Shown piece after piece: positions 33,803-43,371 of a stretch of DNA of 64,000 nucleotides. The notes below the pieces were generated by a model that was given only the letters and a program-made list of their open reading frames with translations, was not told the DNA's origin and did no database searches. Source of the stretch: Serratia odorifera (GTDB lineage Bacteria > Pseudomonadota > Gammaproteobacteria > Enterobacterales > Enterobacteriaceae); assembly GCF_900635445.1 (NCBI RefSeq), contig NZ_LR134117.1:1674001-1738000 (forward strand), given 5' to 3'. Within the stretch, counting starts at the first letter, position 1. The number at the start of each line of letters is the position of its first letter. A program made the position numbers and the translations under genes.

Positions 33803-34228
33803 ATGTCTATTGAAAAAGTCGTTTACCGCGCTCATGCAAAAGCCACCGGTGGCCGTGACGGTCGTGCGACGTCATCTGACGGCGTGTTGGATGTCAAACT
33901 CGGCGTACCGAAGGAAATGGGCGGCGCCGGCGGCGAGGTCACCAACCCGGAACAGCTGTTTGCCGCAGGTTATTCTGCGTGCTTCCTGGGTGCGTTGAAG
34001 TTTGTTGCGTCCAAGGAACACGTTAAAATCCCGGCCGAGGCGTCTATCGAAGGCACCGTCGGCATTGGCGAAATCCCCAACGGCTTCGGTATTGAAGTGC
34101 AGTTGGATATCAGCCTGCCGGGCGTTGAGCGCAGCGTAGCGGAAGATCTGGTGAAGAAAGCGCACGTGGTGTGCCCGTACTCCAACGCCACCCGTGGCAA
34201 TATCGACGTCACGCTGAACGTAAAATAA
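33803..34228 (+). CDS. ohr: Ohr organic hydroperoxide reductase
   Basis: 141 residues, ATG 33803 after GAAAGAAGG. Ohr/OsmC fold with both catalytic Cys: FAAGYSACFLGAL and AHVVCPYSNATRGN. Arg in YRAHAKATGGRDGRA and the Glu in NPEQLF complete the active site. It reduces lipid and other organic hydroperoxides, recycled through lipoylated proteins. Ends at a strong intrinsic terminator. Confidence 0.95.
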   Translation: MSIEKVVYRAHAKATGGRDGRATSSDGVLDVKLGVPKEMGGAGGEVTNPEQLFAAGYSACFLGALKFVASKEHVKIPAEASIEGTVGIGEIPNGFGIEVQLDISLPGVERSVAEDLVKKAHVVCPYSNATRGNIDVTLNVK

Positions 34229-34248
34229 ACCGCTCGCCCAAGCTCATC

Positions 34249-34271
34249 GGGAGGGGAAACCCTCCCTTTTT
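34249..34271 (+). terminator. Intrinsic terminator of ohr
   Basis: GGGAGGG-GAAA-CCCTCCC-TTTTT: 7-bp GC stem, GNRA-type tetraloop and T run, 20 bases after the ohr stop. Confidence 0.92.
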
Positions 34272-34448
34272 CTCTCGCCTGCTCGGCAATCGTCATCACA
34301 GAAAGCGGCAAAAAATGCCGATTTTTTGAGAAATCTCTTGATTCTTGCCCCAAAAATAGCGCTTATTGCCGATCGGCTGAACCTGCCGCCGCATCGAGTG
34401 TCTGACTGTTTCAGAACTGTTAAAAAGTCCCCGGAGCCACCGCGTTAC

Positions 34449-36188
34449 ATGAACAAAGTTAAATCGCTATCACAGCAGAATTTATCGTTATTGTTAGCGA
34501 TCTATATCGGCATATTTTTGAACCTGTCCGTTTTCTATCGTCGTTTTGATTCATTTACGCACGGCATTCAGGGGATCAAGGTTATTTCGGCGGTAACGGA
34601 AGTTATCGCCATCGTTCTTTTCACCTTCTTTATCATGCGGCTGGTGTCGCTTGGCGGCCGGCTGTTTTACCGCATCGTCGCCTCACTGCTGGTGCTGATA
34701 TCGGTCGCCGCCAGTTACTACATGACTTTCTTCAACGTGGTGATTGGCTACGGCATTATCGTCTCGGTGATGACCACCGACATCGATTTGTCGAAAGAAG
34801 TGATCGGCATGCATTTCGTGCTGTGGATGATCGTGGTCAGCGCGTTGCCGCTGCTGCTGATCTGGAAAAACACGCTGCGCTATACGCTGATTGAACAGCT
34901 GAAAACCCCAGGCCATCGCCTGAAGCCGCTGCTGGTGCTGTTGGCGGTGGTGGCGCTGGTGTGGTTGCCGTTGCGCACGCTGGACAAAGAGCAGAGCGCA
35001 CAGGAAAAGATCACCAATATCGACCTGCCGAGCTACGGCGGGGTGGTGGCACACTCCTACCTGCCGTCCAACTGGATTTCGGCGCTGGGGCTGTTTGCCT
35101 ACACCCGCTATGATGAAAGCCAGGACGCCGCCAACATGTTCGATCCGGCCAAGCACTTCACCTATGTGGCGCCGCCGGGCATCGACGACACCTACGTGGT
35201 GTTTATCATTGGCGAAACCACCCGCTGGGATCATATGGGTATGCTGGGCTACGATCGTGATACCACGCCGAAGCTGTCCAAAGAGAAGAACCTGGTGGCG
35301 TTCCGCGGCGAATCCTGCGATACCTCGACCAAACTCTCCCTGCGTTGCATGTTCGTGCGTGAAGGCGGTGCCGCCGACAACCCGCAGCGCACCTTGAAAG
35401 AGCAGAACATTTTTGCGGTGTTGAAGGAGCTTGGCTTCACTTCCGAGCTGTTCGCCATGCAGAGCGAGGTGTGGTTCTACAACAACACCGACGTCAATAA
35501 CTACTCTTTCCGTGAAATGATCGCCTCCGAGAAGCGTAACGACGGTAAGTCGGTTGATGACATGCTGTTGGTGAACGAGATGAAGGAGTCATTGAAGCGC
35601 TACCCGCAAGGCAAGCACCTGGTGATTCTGCATACCAAAGGCTCGCATTATCTGTATTCACAGCGCTATCCGCGCGAATACGCCCGCTACCAGCCTGAAT
35701 GCATGGGGGTAGATGATTTCTGTTCGAAAGATCAGCTGATCAACGCTTACGACAACACCGTGCTGTATACCGACACCTTTATTGATAAGGTGATCGATCA
35801 GGTACGTGATAAGAAGGCGATTGTGTTCTACGCGGCCGACCATGGCGAGTCGATCGGTGAGAACTCGCACCTGCACGGCACCCCGCGAGAAATGGCGCCG
35901 CCGGAGCAGTTCCGCGTACCGATGATCGTGTGGGCCTCCGACAAGTATCTGGAGGATGCGAACCACCGCAGCGCGTTTGAACAGTTGCAGGCGCAGCAGC
36001 GGATTGGCAAGACCCATCGCCACGTAGAGCTGTTCGATACCATTCTCGGCTGTCTGGGCTACAGCTCGCCGGATGGCGGCATCGTTGCCAAGAACAACTG
36101 GTGTCATAACCCGAATGCGGCTGCGGAATCGGCCAAGGCGTCGCCAGTGCCGTCGGCACCGGCACCTGCGGCGGTAGCCAAGCCGTAA
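34449..36188 (+). CDS. eptB: Kdo2-lipid A phosphoethanolamine transferase
   Basis: 579 residues from ATG 34449; the frame is open back to 34326 without a better site. Five hydrophobic segments in residues 10-185, then a periplasmic alkaline-phosphatase-fold domain: GETTRWDHMGMLGYDRDT holds the Thr that takes phosphoethanolamine, GESCDTSTKLSLRCMF, LHTKGSHYLYS, and YAADHGESIGENSHLHGTP with the metal-binding Asp/His. Location next to tRNA-Pro and dpp matches E. coli eptB. It modifies the outer Kdo sugar of LPS. The Ala/Pro-rich C-terminal tail (about 20 residues) looks disordered. Confidence 0.9.
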   Translation: MNKVKSLSQQNLSLLLAIYIGIFLNLSVFYRRFDSFTHGIQGIKVISAVTEVIAIVLFTFFIMRLVSLGGRLFYRIVASLLVLISVAASYYMTFFNVVIGYGIIVSVMTTDIDLSKEVIGMHFVLWMIVVSALPLLLIWKNTLRYTLIEQLKTPGHRLKPLLVLLAVVALVWLPLRTLDKEQSAQEKITNIDLPSYGGVVAHSYLPSNWISALGLFAYTRYDESQDAANMFDPAKHFTYVAPPGIDDTYVVFIIGETTRWDHMGMLGYDRDTTPKLSKEKNLVAFRGESCDTSTKLSLRCMFVREGGAADNPQRTLKEQNIFAVLKELGFTSELFAMQSEVWFYNNTDVNNYSFREMIASEKRNDGKSVDDMLLVNEMKESLKRYPQGKHLVILHTKGSHYLYSQRYPREYARYQPECMGVDDFCSKDQLINAYDNTVLYTDTFIDKVIDQVRDKKAIVFYAADHGESIGENSHLHGTPREMAPPEQFRVPMIVWASDKYLEDANHRSAFEQLQAQQRIGKTHRHVELFDTILGCLGYSSPDGGIVAKNNWCHNPNAAAESAKASPVPSAPAPAAVAKP

Positions 36189-36197
36189 TCTTCCCGG

Positions 36198-36221
36198 CCG
36201 GGCGCTGATTCGCCCGGTTTT
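36198..36221 (+). terminator. Intrinsic terminator of eptB
   Basis: CCGGGCG (36198-36204), loop CTGATT, CGCCCGG, then TTTT; 9 bases after the stop. Confidence 0.8.
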
Positions 36222-36307
36222 GCCGTTGGCATTACGCTGACTGGCGGTGGCTTTTTCGCTAATACGGCGCTTTTATCACCACTTGGCGTAGGGGAATAAA
36301 AAAGTGA

Positions 36308-36336
36308 TTGACGCTCTGGTACGCCAGCAGTAAGAT
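36308..36336 (+). promoter_or_regulatory. tRNA-Pro promoter
   Basis: TTGACG at 36308-36313, 17-bp spacer, TAAGAT at 36331-36336, followed by GCGCCCCGC, a GC-rich discriminator typical of stringently controlled stable-RNA genes. Confidence 0.75.
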
Positions 36337-36347
36337 GCGCCCCGCAT

Positions 36348-36424
36348 CGGCGAGTAGCGCAGCTTGGTAGCGCAACTGGTTTGGGACCAGTGGGTCGGAG
36401 GTTCGAATCCTCTCTCGCCGACCA
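36348..36424 (+). tRNA. proM: tRNA-Pro (anticodon TGG)
   Basis: 77 nt, CGGCGAG ... CTCGCCG-A-CCA acceptor stem, anticodon TGG at 36382-36384, T-arm GGTTCGAATCC. Sequence matches E. coli proM (TGG). In E. coli the tRNA at this eptB-dpp position is proK (CGG), so the locus carries a different isoacceptor. Confidence 0.95.
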
Positions 36425-36433
36425 CTTTCAAAG

Positions 36434-36459
36434 AAACCTGCTTTTAAGCGGGTTTTTTT
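36434..36459 (+). terminator. Intrinsic terminator of tRNA-Pro
   Basis: AAACCTGCTT / AAGCGGGTTT stem (one G-U) followed by TTTT, starting 10 bases after the tRNA. Confidence 0.85.
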
Positions 36460-37234
36460 ACGCCCGTTATTCAGGCTGTTTTGCCTGCCACGACCCCTAT
36501 CCACACCGCGGCGCAATAATCGGTAGTCAAACGTTGCCGAGAGATATCATTTTGCTCTCGGCTTTTTAATAGTTAAAAGTTTTTTTACGTAGCATAGATT
36601 GTTACAGGCACTGGCGCATTAAACGCACTTCGGACTCACTCTTTCGAGTAAGGGGTCAGCATTTCGTCCTGTCTTTAACCGCGATCACAAAAATAACCGT
36701 TCAGATATTCATCATTCAGCAACAAACTTTTTTAGTTTTTTATCGGAGTATAACTCCGGTCAATACTCACACGGCAGTGTATTGAACCAAACTCAACGGC
36801 ATAGCATAAGTTTTCATGCTGCATCTGTTAAAAAAAGGTTTTTTTTATGTTTGTTTGCTGTTTCTCACAGACTGCGTAAAACCCCACTGGTTATATTGAC
36901 GCCACCCAAAACAGTTGGCAATTTGTTAACCTCATGGGTAGAGCGAGAGCTGTTTGAGTGACTTCCACGCGCTCAAACTCCCACACAAGGATGCGTTCCA
37001 TCCGGTTCTTCGCGCTCAACTCTTCTGCCTTCGGGCAACTGCCGCACAGACCACGCAATAAAAAATACAGGGCTGGCGGGAATAACCCAATAGACGTCAC
37101 GCTGCAGGAAGGCGGCAACCCAGCGACTCCCCGCGACTTACCTCGGTAAGCGACCGCGGCGGGCAAGGGTAGCCAACGCGCCAGCGCGGTGACAGCTAAA
37201 GGGTTTACACACACATCACACTAACGGAGCACTA
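36460..37234 (+). promoter_or_regulatory. Long dppA upstream region
   Basis: 775 bp without a convincing gene. It holds a perfect hairpin CGGAGT-ATA-ACTCCG near 36744-36758, a possible promoter (TTGACG at 36896-36901, weak -10), a hairpin CTTACC-TC-GGTAAG at 37137-37150, and, just before the ribosome site, the CA-rich stretch ACACACACATCACAC (37207-37221). In E. coli the GcvB sRNA represses dppA through such a CA-rich site. A 107-codon antisense frame (36891-37214) is probably not a gene. Confidence 0.5.
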
Positions 37235-38846
37235 ATGATGACAAGTTCCTTGGGAAAATCGGGGATTCTGAAATTCGGCATTGGGCTGGTTGCGTTGACC
37301 GTTGCGGCCAGCGTGCAGGCAAAAACGCTGGTTTACTGTTCTGAAGGCTCGCCGGAAGGCTTTAACCCGCAGTTGTTCACCTCCGGCACCACTTATGACG
37401 CCAGTTCGGTACCTATCTATAACCGTCTGGTCGAATTCAAGATCGGCACCACCGAATTGCAGCCGGGCCTGGCGGAGAAATGGGACGTCAGCGAAGATGG
37501 CAAAGTCTATACCTTCCACCTGCGCAAGGGCGTGAAGTGGCAAAACACCAAAGACTTCAAACCTACCCGTGATTTCAACGCCGACGACGTGGTCTACTCC
37601 TTCGAACGACAGCTGGATCCGAAGCACCCCTACCACAAGGTGTCCGGCGGCAGCTATGAGTACTTCCAGGGCATGGGCATGCAGGATCTGATCGCCAAGA
37701 TCGAAAAAGTGGACGACAACACCGTTCGCTTCACCCTGACCCGTCCAGAAGCGCCGTTCCTGGCCGACCTGGGTATGGACTTCGCCTCGATCCTGTCTGC
37801 GGAATATGCCGACAACATGATGAAGGCTGGCACGCCGGAAAAAGTGGACCTGAATCCGGTCGGTACCGGCCCGTTCCAGCTGTTGCAATACCAGAAAGAC
37901 TCCAAAATTCTCTACAAGGCGTTTGACGGTTTCTGGGGCACCAAGCCGCAAATCGATCGTCTGGTGTTCTCCATCACCCCAGATGCCTCTGTGCGTTATG
38001 CCAAACTGCAAAAGAACGAGTGTCAGGTCATGCCGTACCCGAACCCGGCTGACATCGCGCGTATGAAGCAGGACAAAAACATCAATCTGATGGAACAACC
38101 GGGGCTGAACGTCGGCTATGTGTCGTTCAACGTCGAGAAAAAACCGCTGGATAACGTGAAGGTGCGTCAGGCGCTGACCATGGCGGTAAACAAGCAGGCG
38201 ATCATTGAAGCGGTGTACCAGGGGGGCGGGCCAGGCGGCCAAAAACCTGATCCCACCAACCATGTGGGGCTATAACGATGCGGTGCAAGACTACGCGTAC
38301 GATCCAGCCAAAGCCAAGGAACTGCTGAAGGAAGCGGGCCTGCCGGACGGTTTCTCCATCGACCTGTGGGCGATGCCGGTACAGCGTCCGTACAACCCGA
38401 ATGCCCGCCGCATGGCCGAGATGATTCAGTCGGACTGGGCGAAGATCGGCGTGAAAGCCAAAATTGTTTCCTATGAGTGGGGTGAATACCTCAAGCGCGC
38501 CAAAGACGGTGAGCACCAGACGGTGATGATGGGCTGGACCGGCGATAACGGGGATCCGGACAACTTCTTCGCTACGCTGTTCAGCTGTGCGGCGGCCAAA
38601 GACGGCTCCAACTACTCTCGCTGGTGCGACAAGTCGTTTGAAGCGCTGATCCAGCCGGCACGCGCCGAATCCGACCACAACAAACGTATCGAGCTGTACA
38701 AGCAGGCGCAGGTGGTGATGCACGATCAGGCGCCAGCGCTGATTGTCGCCCACTCGACCGTTTATGAGCCTGTGCGTAAAGAAGTTAAAGGTTACGTTGT
38801 GGATCCGCTGGGTAAACATCACTTTGAGAACGTTTCAGTCGATTGA
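37235..38846 (+). CDS. dppA: Periplasmic dipeptide-binding protein (frameshifted at 38221-38226)
   Basis: About 536 residues after removing one G from the six-G run at 38221-38226. As sequenced, the frame ends at 38275 after AVYQGGGPGGQKP; the corrected frame reads YQGAGQAAKNLIPPTMWGYN, as in E. coli DppA. ATG 37235 (or 37238) after CGGAG. Signal peptide ends SVQA/KTLVYC. Typical SBP family 5 opening CSEGSPEGFNPQLFTSGT. It delivers dipeptides, and haem in E. coli, to DppBCDF, and is also a chemoreceptor ligand carrier there. The rest of the operon is intact, so a base-call error is likely. Confidence 0.92.
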
Positions 38847-38877
38847 TCATCGACCCGCTAGCCGGGCCGACATCGAC

Positions 38878-38953
38878 GCCGGGGTTTGTGCCCCGGCGGA
38901 AACATCAGAAGTATGTGAGCTTTAATAAGCCTGGCGGCCCACGAGCCGCCGGG
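38878..38953 (+). other. Two hairpins between dppA and dppB
   Basis: GCCGGGG-TTTGTG-CCCCGGC (38878-38897) and CCTGGCGGC-CCACGA-GCCGCCGGG (about 38930-38953), neither with a T run. They probably stabilise or partly terminate dppA mRNA, so that the binding protein outnumbers the membrane complex. Confidence 0.5.
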
Positions 38954-38976
38954 CAACTATACAGAGAGTTCGGGAT

Positions 38977-39996
38977 ATGTTGCAGTTCATACTCCGGCGT
39001 TTGGGGTTAGTTATCCCAACGTTTATCGGCATTACCTTGCTGACTTTTGCATTCGTCCATATGATCCCCGGCGACCCGGTGACCATCATGGCCGGGGAAC
39101 GCGGGATATCCGCAGAGCGCCATGCGCAGATCATGGCCGAGATGGGGCTGGACAAGCCGCTCTATCAACAATACTTCACTTACGTCACCAACGTGCTGCA
39201 TGGCGATCTGGGGACGTCACTCAAGAGCCGTATTTCCGTTTGGGACGAGTTCGTACCGCGCTTCAAGGCGACGCTGGAGCTGGGCATCTGCGCGATGATT
39301 TTCGCGGTGATTGTCGGCATACCGGTCGGCGTGCTGGCGGCGGTGCGTCGGGGTTCTATCTTCGATCACACGGCGGTGGGCATCTCACTGACTGGCTATT
39401 CGATGCCGATTTTCTGGTGGGGCATGATGCTGATCATGCTGGTGTCGGTGCAGCTCAACCTGACGCCGGTGTCGGGGCGCATCAGCGACACGGTGTTTCT
39501 TGATGACACCTTGCCGCTGACCGGTTTTATGCTGATCGACACCCTGTTCTGGGGTGAACCGGGCGACTTCCTTGACGCGGTGATGCACATGATTCTGCCA
39601 GCTATCGTGCTGGGTACCATCCCGCTGGCGGTGATCGTGCGTATGACCCGTTCCTCGATGCTGGAAGTGCTGGGCGAGGATTACATCCGTACCGCGCGCG
39701 CCAAGGGCGTGAGCCGCATGCGGGTGATTGTGGTGCATGCGCTGCGTAATGCGCTGCTGCCGGTGGTGACGGTGATCGGCCTGCAGGTCGGTACCATGCT
39801 GGCGGGGGCGATCCTGACCGAAACCATCTTCTCCTGGCCGGGGCTGGGGCGTTGGCTGATGGATGCGCTGCAACGCCGCGACTATCCGGTAGTGCAAGGG
39901 GGCGTGCTGTTGGTCGCCTGTATGATCATTCTGGTTAACCTGCTGGTAGACGTGCTCTACGGCGTGGTCAACCCACGTATTCGTCACAAGAAATAA
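38977..39996 (+). CDS. dppB: Dipeptide ABC transporter permease DppB
   Basis: 339 residues, ATG 38977. Six hydrophobic segments; opening MLQFILRRLGLVIPTFIGI is standard for DppB/OppB. The cytoplasmic EAA loop, which contacts the ATPases, reads EVLGEDYIRTARAKGVSRMR. Pairs with DppC to form the inner-membrane channel. Followed by dppC after 11 bp. Confidence 0.95.
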   Translation: MLQFILRRLGLVIPTFIGITLLTFAFVHMIPGDPVTIMAGERGISAERHAQIMAEMGLDKPLYQQYFTYVTNVLHGDLGTSLKSRISVWDEFVPRFKATLELGICAMIFAVIVGIPVGVLAAVRRGSIFDHTAVGISLTGYSMPIFWWGMMLIMLVSVQLNLTPVSGRISDTVFLDDTLPLTGFMLIDTLFWGEPGDFLDAVMHMILPAIVLGTIPLAVIVRMTRSSMLEVLGEDYIRTARAKGVSRMRVIVVHALRNALLPVVTVIGLQVGTMLAGAILTETIFSWPGLGRWLMDALQRRDYPVVQGGVLLVACMIILVNLLVDVLYGVVNPRIRHKK

Positions 39997-40007
39997 GGGG
40001 CGCCGCG

Positions 40008-40910
40008 ATGACTCAAGTGACCGAGCCGGTGGTAACCGGCGCGCCGAAGCCAATGACTCCCTTGCAGGAGTTTTGGCACTATTTCAAGCGCAATAAAGGG
40101 GCCGTTGTCGGCCTGGTATACATCATTCTGATGTTCGTCATCGCCATCGGCGCGGGCTTCCTGGCGCCGCATGCCCCGGCGGAGCAGTTCCGCGACGCAT
40201 TGCTCAAACCGCCGGTCTGGCAGGACGGCGGCAGTTGGCAATACATTCTCGGCACCGACGACGTGGGGCGCGACGTGCTGTCGCGTCTGATGTACGGCGC
40301 CCGGCTGTCGCTGCTGGTCGGCTGTCTGGTGGTGGTGCTGTCGCTGATCATGGGGGTGATTTTCGGCCTGCTGGCCGGCTACTTCGGCGGCGTGGTGGAT
40401 GCGATTATCATGCGCGTCGTCGACATCATGCTGGCGTTGCCAAGCCTGCTGTTGGCGCTGGTGCTGGTGGCGGTATTTGGTCCGTCGATAGTCAATGCCT
40501 CACTGGCGCTGACCTTCGTTGCCCTGCCGCACTATGTGCGCCTGACGCGCGCGGCGGTGCTGGTGGAAGTCAACCGTGACTATGTTACCGCTTCCCGCGT
40601 GGCGGGGGCCGGCGCGCTGCGCCAGATGTTCGTCAATATTTTGCCGAACTGTCTGGCTCCGCTGATCGTGCAGGCTTCTCTGGGTTTTTCCAACGCAATT
40701 CTCGATATGGCCGCTCTCGGCTTCCTCGGCATGGGTGCTCAGCCGCCAACGCCAGAATGGGGCACTATGCTCTCCGACGTGCTGCAGTTCGCGCAAAGCG
40801 CCTGGTGGGTCGTGACCTTCCCCGGCGTGGCGATTCTGCTGACGGTACTGGCGTTTAACCTGATGGGGGATGGCCTGCGTGATGCCCTCGACCCCAAACT
40901 CAAGCAGTAA
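40008..40910 (+). CDS. dppC: Dipeptide ABC transporter permease DppC
   Basis: 300 residues, ATG 40008 after AGGGG. N-terminal cytoplasmic stretch (EFWHYFKRNKGAVVGLVYI), six hydrophobic segments, GTDDVGRDVLSRLMYGAR near residue 85 and the EAA loop NRDYVTASRVAGAGALRQMF. Matches E. coli DppC in length. Fourteen bp separate it from dppD. Confidence 0.95.
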   Translation: MTQVTEPVVTGAPKPMTPLQEFWHYFKRNKGAVVGLVYIILMFVIAIGAGFLAPHAPAEQFRDALLKPPVWQDGGSWQYILGTDDVGRDVLSRLMYGARLSLLVGCLVVVLSLIMGVIFGLLAGYFGGVVDAIIMRVVDIMLALPSLLLALVLVAVFGPSIVNASLALTFVALPHYVRLTRAAVLVEVNRDYVTASRVAGAGALRQMFVNILPNCLAPLIVQASLGFSNAILDMAALGFLGMGAQPPTPEWGTMLSDVLQFAQSAWWVVTFPGVAILLTVLAFNLMGDGLRDALDPKLKQ

Positions 40911-40924
40911 CCGAGGACCCGAAC

Positions 40925-41906
40925 ATGGCGTTATTGAATGTAGACAAGCTTTCGGTGCACTTCGGTGACGAAGGCACGCCGTTTCGCGCGGTAGACCGAA
41001 TCAGTTACAGCGTGGAACAGGGGCAGGTAGTCGGCATCGTCGGCGAATCCGGCTCCGGAAAATCGGTCAGTTCGCTGGCCATCATGGGCTTGATCGACTA
41101 TCCCGGCAAAGTGATGGCCGACAAGCTGGAATTCAATGGGCAGGACCTGCGCAAGATCTCCGAAAAAGAGCGCCGCCAACTGGTGGGCTCCGAAGTGGCG
41201 ATGATTTTCCAGGATCCGATGACCAGCCTGAACCCGTGCTACACCGTCGGCTTCCAAATTATGGAGGCGCTGAAGGTGCATCAGGGCGGCAACCGCCGTA
41301 CCCGTCGCCAACGCGCCATCGACTTGCTGAATCAGGTAGGTATTCCCGATCCAGCTTCGCGGTTGGACGTGTATCCGCACCAGCTTTCCGGCGGTATGAG
41401 CCAGCGCGTGATGATCGCCATGGCGATCGCCTGTCGGCCAAAACTGCTGATCGCCGATGAGCCGACCACCGCGCTCGACGTGACCATTCAGGCGCAGATC
41501 ATCGAGCTGCTGCTTGAGCTGCAACAGCGTGAAAATATGGCGCTGCTGCTGATCACCCACGATCTGGCACTGGTGGCCGAGGCGGCGCATCACATCATCG
41601 TGATGTACGCCGGGCAGGTGGTGGAATCCGGCAAGGCGGCTGAAATCTTCCGTGCGCCACGCCATCCGTACACTCAGGCGCTGTTGCGTGCGCTGCCGGA
41701 GTTCGCGGCCGACAAGGCACGTCTGGCGTCGTTGCCGGGCGTGGTGCCGGGAAAATATGACCGGCCAAGCGGCTGTTTGCTCAATCCGCGTTGCCCGTAT
41801 GCCAGCGAACGTTGTCGCCAGGAGGAGCCGGAACTGCGCAGCATTCCCGGACGTCAGGTTAAATGTCACACACCGCTGGATGATGCGGGGGAGGCCGACC
41901 GTATGA
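40925..41906 (+). CDS. dppD: Dipeptide ABC transporter ATPase DppD (frameshifted at 41887-41891)
   Basis: 326 residues after removing one G from GCGGGGGAGG at 41887-41891; the end then reads LDDAGRPTV and stops at TGA 41904-41906, matching E. coli DppD (AGRPTL). As sequenced, the frame runs into dppF, which would give a 657-residue fusion. Walker A GESGSGKS, signature LSGGMSQRV, Walker B LLIADEPTTALD, and the C-terminal oligopeptide-transporter Cys cluster (CLLNPRCPYASERC ... CHTPL) that can hold an iron-sulfur cluster. ATG 40925 after GAGG. Confidence 0.9.
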
Positions 41907-42898
41907 GCCAGAATCAACCCTTGTTGCAGGCCATTGACCTGAAAAAACACTACCCGGTCAAGAAGGGGCTGTTCGCGCCGGAACGGCTGGTAAAAGCGCT
42001 GGATGGCGTTTCGTTTACGCTCGAACGCGGCAAAACGCTGGCGGTGGTGGGGGAGTCCGGCTGCGGGAAATCAACCCTGGGCCGACTGCTGACCATGATC
42101 GAAGTGCCGACCGGCGGCGAACTGTATTACCAAGGCCAGGATTTGCTGAAACCGGACGTGACTGCAGAAAAACTGCGCCGCCAGAAGATCCAGATCGTGT
42201 TCCAGAATCCTTACGGATCGCTCAACCCACGCAAGAAGGTTGGACAGATCCTCGAGGAGCCGTTGTTGATCAACACCACCTTGAGCAGCGCGGAACGGCG
42301 CGAAAAAGCCCTGGCGATGATGGCCAAGGTCGGCCTGAAGACCGAGCATTACGATCGCTATCCGCACATGTTTTCCGGCGGTCAGCGGCAGCGTATCGCC
42401 ATCGCGCGTGGGCTGATGCTCAACCCCGACGTGGTGATTGCTGACGAGCCGGTGTCGGCGCTGGACGTATCGGTGCGCGCGCAGGTGTTGAACCTGATGA
42501 TGGATCTACAGCAGGAACTTGGCCTGTCATACGTGTTCATTTCGCACGATCTGTCGGTGGTGGAACACATTGCCGATGAAGTGATGGTGATGTACCTCGG
42601 CCGTTGCGTGGAGAAGGGCAGCAAAGATGCCATCTTCAACAACCCGCGTCATCCGTATACCCAGGCGCTGTTGTCCGCGACGCCGCGCCTGAACCCGGAT
42701 ATGCGGCGCGAGCGCATCAAGCTGACCGGCGAACTGCCAAGCCCGATGAACCCGCCGCCGGGCTGTGCGTTCAACGCCCGTTGCCGTCGTGCGTTCGGCA
42801 CCTGTAGCCAGTTGCAGCCACAGCTGCGGCAGTACGGCGATCAAATGGTGGCCTGCTTTGCCGTCGATCAGGATGAACAGGAGCAGCAAAGCGCCTGA
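41903..42898 (+). CDS. dppF: Dipeptide ABC transporter ATPase DppF
   Basis: 331 residues from ATG 41903, overlapping the reconstructed dppD stop by 4 bases (ATGA). Begins MSQNQPLLQAIDLKKHYPVK, as E. coli DppF. Walker A GESGCGKSTLG, Q-loop VFQNPYGSLNPRKK, signature FSGGQRQRIAIARG, Walker B VVIADEPVSALD, and the Cys-containing C-terminal CAFNARCRRAFGTC. Forms the ATPase heterodimer with DppD. An intrinsic terminator follows. Confidence 0.93.
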   Translation: MSQNQPLLQAIDLKKHYPVKKGLFAPERLVKALDGVSFTLERGKTLAVVGESGCGKSTLGRLLTMIEVPTGGELYYQGQDLLKPDVTAEKLRRQKIQIVFQNPYGSLNPRKKVGQILEEPLLINTTLSSAERREKALAMMAKVGLKTEHYDRYPHMFSGGQRQRIAIARGLMLNPDVVIADEPVSALDVSVRAQVLNLMMDLQQELGLSYVFISHDLSVVEHIADEVMVMYLGRCVEKGSKDAIFNNPRHPYTQALLSATPRLNPDMRRERIKLTGELPSPMNPPPGCAFNARCRRAFGTCSQLQPQLRQYGDQMVACFAVDQDEQEQQSA

Positions 42899-42926
42899 CG
42901 TTTTGATTGATGGTGGTGGTAGCGTG

Positions 42927-42959
42927 ATGCCGCTCGGTTAAGGCCGAGCGGCATTTTTT
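42927..42959 (+). terminator. Intrinsic terminator of dpp operon
   Basis: TGCCGCTCGG-TTAAGG-CCGAGCGGCA followed by TTTTTT: 10-bp perfect stem. Confidence 0.93.
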
Positions 42960-43071
42960 ATCGGTATGATCCGGCGTCAGGCGATGGGAACCGCCCGTGG
43001 TGAGGGTTGGCCGACCGGTGGACATCGTCGTGTCGCGGGCCCCATCGGCAAGCAGTGCAAGAAAATGAAGA

Positions 43072-43371
43072 TCAAAGATGCAATGCGATGCGTTTGCCGT
43101 CCGGTAACGTTACGTCGAGAGACAGCTCTCCGCCAAGCGCTTTGACATAACGTTTCAATGTCGACAGTTTCGGGTCGTTGTCCACTTTTTCCATCTTCGC
43201 GACGGCGGGCTGTTTAATCCCCATGGCGTCAGCCAGTTGTTTCTGCGATATATTCAATTCTTCGCGTATTTTCGCCAAGGCAATTTCCTGACGAATCTCA
43301 TCGGCCCGGGCCGCGATTCTCTCACGACTTTCAGCGGAGCGTTGCGCTAACAGGTGTTCCAAGGTTGCCAT
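43072..43371 (-). CDS. HigA-like XRE-family antitoxin
   Basis: 99 residues. Central Xre helix-turn-helix (residues about 40-75: REELNISQKQLADAMGIKQPAVAKMEK), N-terminal helical part rich in Glu/Arg, and the short C-terminal tail ELSLDVTLPDGKRIALHL typical of HigA/RelB-linked antitoxins. Its first base overlaps the last base of the toxin gene, so the two are translationally coupled. It should neutralise the toxin and bind the palindrome upstream of the pair. Confidence 0.85.
   Translation of the reverse strand: MATLEHLLAQRSAESRERIAARADEIRQEIALAKIREELNISQKQLADAMGIKQPAVAKMEKVDNDPKLSTLKRYVKALGGELSLDVTLPDGKRIALHL

Noticed and set aside
36259..36516. 85-codon minus-strand frame around the tRNA-Pro gene
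   Set aside because: It is antisense to tRNA-Pro and its terminator; the peptide ERIRTSDPLVPNQLRYQ is the familiar false translation of tRNA DNA.
36891..37214. 107-codon minus-strand frame in the dppA leader
   Set aside because: Ends inside promoter/leader sequence, no domain; kept as a finding about the region rather than called a gene.
40925..42898. Single DppD-DppF fusion protein
   Set aside because: Explained by one extra G; both halves have full-length standard architecture and the restored junction matches E. coli.
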